Part shown: positions 62,222 to 64,000 of the stretch, in pieces | Layout of the letters: each line of letters opens with the position of its first letter | Numbering within the stretch: the stretch's first letter is position 1 | Origin: Clostridia bacterium | Lineage (GTDB): Bacteria; Bacillota; TC1; UBA5767 | DNA length: 64,000 nt | Reading direction: 5' to 3' | Assembly: GCA_016887505.1 (NCBI GenBank) | Contig: CP069393.1 | Span: 2,499,014 to 2,563,013 of the forward strand | Translations under genes and position numbers: made by a program | The notes under the pieces: model-generated | What the model was told of the DNA's origin: nothing | The model's database searches: none | Seen by the model: the letters and a program-made list of their open reading frames with translations, nothing else

Positions 62222-63716
62222 GACACATGCCTCCTAGGAGTGAGTCGTAGGCATCTATGCTTACCTGGTAGGGTGGCAGGTCTTTAGCAACCGCTATACT
62301 CCCACAGAAGGTGTTGACATTCTCCTTCAGTCTCTTGTATGCAAGATACAGTGATTGAGAAGATATGGCTGTATGCTTACCAGCCGCATCCATGACCTTC
62401 TTAGCAAAAGCCAAATCATCTGTCAGCATAATCATCCTGAGTATGCCCAGGGACTCCTTGAGCTCTGCATTGTCGCAGCTTTCCAGATAAGTCTGCCAGT
62501 TGGTTGGGAGAAGACCATAGATACCGGAATATTTGAGCGCTCTAGGCCTGGTCTTCATTACATCGATGAAGTCCACCCAGTGGATGGATTCAGAACCTTT
62601 TATGTAGCTCCTAGTATGCGAGCACAGTTTCTTTTGTAGATCCTTAGTGAATATTTCTATGCGTGTAGCTGTAACCCTTAAACTCACATGGTCTCCGACG
62701 CACTTGGGTGAAACGGAGTAGGTAACCTTTTCGTACTGGATATAGCCATATTTGTTGACTCGTCTAATTTCGTAGCGGGCAGTATCGAATACCACCCTAG
62801 GAAGAGGAGAACATTTCTCCTTTTCCGCCTCAAACAGTTCGGCGATGGTTTCTTCTTTTTGGTAATGCTTTTTCTGCATCAGAGCGGCCGCCCGTTGTAA
62901 CAGAGATTTGTTGTAGTCCTCAAGGGATGTGAACCGTGGCTCAGGAACCAAGAGGTTCCTTCTAAGATACCCGACGCTGTTTTCGACGTTACCTTTCTCG
63001 TGGCCGCTATTCGGGTTGCAGAACCTAACTTCGAAACCATGATGCATGGCGAATCGAAGGAATTGTTCAGTCACTTCCGGTTTCCCTTTGTCATCCTTCT
63101 TCCGGATGGCAGCTGCTGCCATCTGGTCAAACCAGATGCATCGGGGTACACAGCCTATGTGCCTGAAAATATCTACCATGGCTTCCATCAGGGATTCCCT
63201 GGTTTCGCTTCTGGTTATCTGAAGCAACCTAGCATTGGAATAGGGAAACGACAGCACGAGCTCATGGAGTTTTTTGAGTACGCCATCTTCGTAGACCTTG
63301 ACCATCCCGAAATCTATCTGAGCTTCTGCTCCAGGATGTTGCAGATCTAGGTAGGCTTTCTTGTTGCCATAGACCTTCTGTTTTTCTTCCTTGACCACCG
63401 TTCGTACGGTTCTCTCAGAGACTTTCAATTTGTCTGGATATTCCTCCGAAAGGCGGGCGTAAATCCTGGTGGCAGTGTGCCTTTGCTTTGGATGGCGTTC
63501 CAGGTCTTCTAAGAGTATCTCGCGAACGATGGGGCGTATGGAATCACTCCGCTTCTTTCGTTGTACTTTATGATTGTTCTCGTTGTAGTCCTCTTTCTCG
63601 ATGTATTTCTTAACAGTGCGATAATTGCAATTTGTCCGTTTTACGATTTCACTATATCTAAGTCCTTCAACATGATAGAGTTCTCGTATATAATTGATGT
63701 GGGTAATTGTCAGCAC
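62214..63716 (-). CDS. istA: IstA transposase of IS21
   Basis: 500 residues on the minus strand. N-terminal helix-turn-helix (YSEIVKRTNCNYRTVKKYIE), then the DDE core: AQIDFGMVKVYEDG (first D), RCIWFDQMAAAA (second D), and NPNSGHEKGNVENSVGYLRR (E). A C-terminal beta domain follows. IstA cuts and joins the element ends. The frame is open from start to stop, so the IS may still be active. Confidence 0.93.
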   Translation of the reverse strand: MLTITHINYIRELYHVEGLRYSEIVKRTNCNYRTVKKYIEKEDYNENNHKVQRKKRSDSIRPIVREILLEDLERHPKQRHTATRIYARLSEEYPDKLKVSERTVRTVVKEEKQKVYGNKKAYLDLQHPGAEAQIDFGMVKVYEDGVLKKLHELVLSFPYSNARLLQITRSETRESLMEAMVDIFRHIGCVPRCIWFDQMAAAAIRKKDDKGKPEVTEQFLRFAMHHGFEVRFCNPNSGHEKGNVENSVGYLRRNLLVPEPRFTSLEDYNKSLLQRAAALMQKKHYQKEETIAELFEAEKEKCSPLPRVVFDTARYEIRRVNKYGYIQYEKVTYSVSPKCVGDHVSLRVTATRIEIFTKDLQKKLCSHTRSYIKGSESIHWVDFIDVMKTRPRALKYSGIYGLLPTNWQTYLESCDNAELKESLGILRMIMLTDDLAFAKKVMDAAGKHTAISSQSLYLAYKRLKENVNTFCGSIAVAKDLPPYQVSIDAYDSLLGGMCHE

Positions 63717-63844
63717 TTCCTTTCCTCCCTTTAAGCTTAGTCACTTAAAAGGTTATTTGGTTAGGTCTGTACTGGCAATTACTTTTTTTGCCATCCGTTG
63801 TATTTTTGATTGCCAATTATTGCATTTTTAGTTTGCCACAAACA

Positions 63845-63851
63845 AATTGTG
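63845..63851. repeat. Right copy of the IS21 target duplication
   Basis: AATTGTG, the second copy of the 7-bp target site; joining it with the left copy restores the host reading frame. Confidence 0.88.
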
Positions 63852-64000
63852 ATCACCACATCAAGTATTGAATTACAACGCTCAATCATAAAAGAGTACA
63901 TACCTGAGATTTCTAAAATGCTGATAGAAAATGGGATTATCTCATCACCAATCACCTGTGTGCTTAGAAAGGGTAAAGAAAACTATGTTTGCGAAAATCG
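63852..64000 (+). pseudogene. DinG-like helicase, 3' fragment cut by the window end
   Basis: Open frame from 63852 to the window edge reading ITTSSIELQRSIIKEYIPEI, then ITCVLRKGKENYVCENR, the segment that follows the P-loop in DinG/Rad3-type helicases (a strand with Thr-Ser then KGxxNYxC). It is in frame with the fragment ending at 61437 once the IS and one target copy are removed (MPIV joins ITTSS). The NYVC site may be the first ligand of the iron-sulphur cluster found in many such helicases. The gene continues beyond the window. Confidence 0.8.

Larger units (their letters stand above)
61438..63844 (-). mobile_element. IS21-family insertion sequence
   Basis: 2407 bp. The ends are TGTGTTTGGCAA (61438-61449) and, reversed, TGTTTGTGGCAA (63833-63844), 10 of 12 matching, with TG...CA termini. 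An inner repeat TTGGCAATCATAAGTACAA (61466-61484) recurs inverted at 63798-63816 (17 of 19). istA and istB run on the minus strand. The flanks carry AATTGTG on both sides. The base composition looks richer in G+C than the host sequence. Confidence 0.92.

Noticed and set aside
61559..63350. Plus-strand open frames within the IS21 element
   Set aside because: They are antisense to istA and istB, lack ribosome sites and show no family features.
1..64000. CRISPR arrays, tRNA or rRNA genes, integrase and att sites
   Set aside because: No regularly spaced spacer array, no cloverleaf or rRNA core, and no tyrosine or serine recombinase was seen; element ends must lie outside the window.

Overview
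The window is AT-rich DNA from a low-GC Gram-positive anaerobe, most likely a member of the Clostridia. The signs are strong GGAGG-type ribosome sites, many TTG/GTG starts, sigma-A promoters and typical clostridial conjugative-element families. Almost all of it reads as one large integrative conjugative element or conjugative plasmid, transcribed mainly rightward, carrying several layers of anti-phage cargo. No tRNA, rRNA, CRISPR array or integrase was seen, and neither end of the element lies inside the window.

Region 1 (1-11977), maintenance and DNA processing: the end of parA, parB, a 2368-residue ArdC-like/DNA-methylase/helicase protein with a tnpV gene overprinted in another frame, a RadC-like protein between two small paralogous genes, a TOPRIM primase-like protein, a DUF6075 protein and a PD-(D/E)XK-like protein. 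Region 2 (12131-16192) is a single cargo gene, a nuclease-like/NACHT fusion of 1353 residues that resembles a STAND defence sensor, bounded by hairpins and a terminator.

Region 3 (16433-38101), transfer: MobC-like protein, relaxase, VirD4 coupling ATPase, VirB2/VirB3/VirB6-like membrane proteins, VirB4 split over two genes and a NlpC/P60 hydrolase. Interleaved with these is a nearly complete Tad/Flp pilus set: prepilin peptidase, CpaB-like SAF protein, TadZ-like ATPase, TadA, TadB, TadC and TadE-like pseudopilins. The machine looks like a type IV secretion / Tad hybrid. A PadR regulator with two tandem operators sits in the middle.

Region 4 (38228-58025), defence island: a small XRE regulator, then a type 1 BREX set (brxA, brxB, brxC, an extra unknown gene, pglX, pglZ, brxL). 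After it come a two-gene pair of an unknown protein plus a class III nucleotide-cyclase-like protein, and a Gabija-like pair (OLD-family ATPase/TOPRIM nuclease plus UvrD-like helicase).

Region 5 (58038-64000), regulation and damage: an ImmR/ImmA-like repressor and protease pair diverging from a phage-type ArpU-like regulator, with operators in the shared promoter region. Beyond the ArpU-like gene lies a promoter preceded by six hexamers at exact 11-bp spacing, two back-to-back terminators and a sigma-like gene. Next come a candidate structured RNA of about 260 nt, a long stem-loop, and a DinG-like helicase gene split by an IS21-family element. That insertion has a 7-bp target duplication, and removing the element restores the reading frame exactly.
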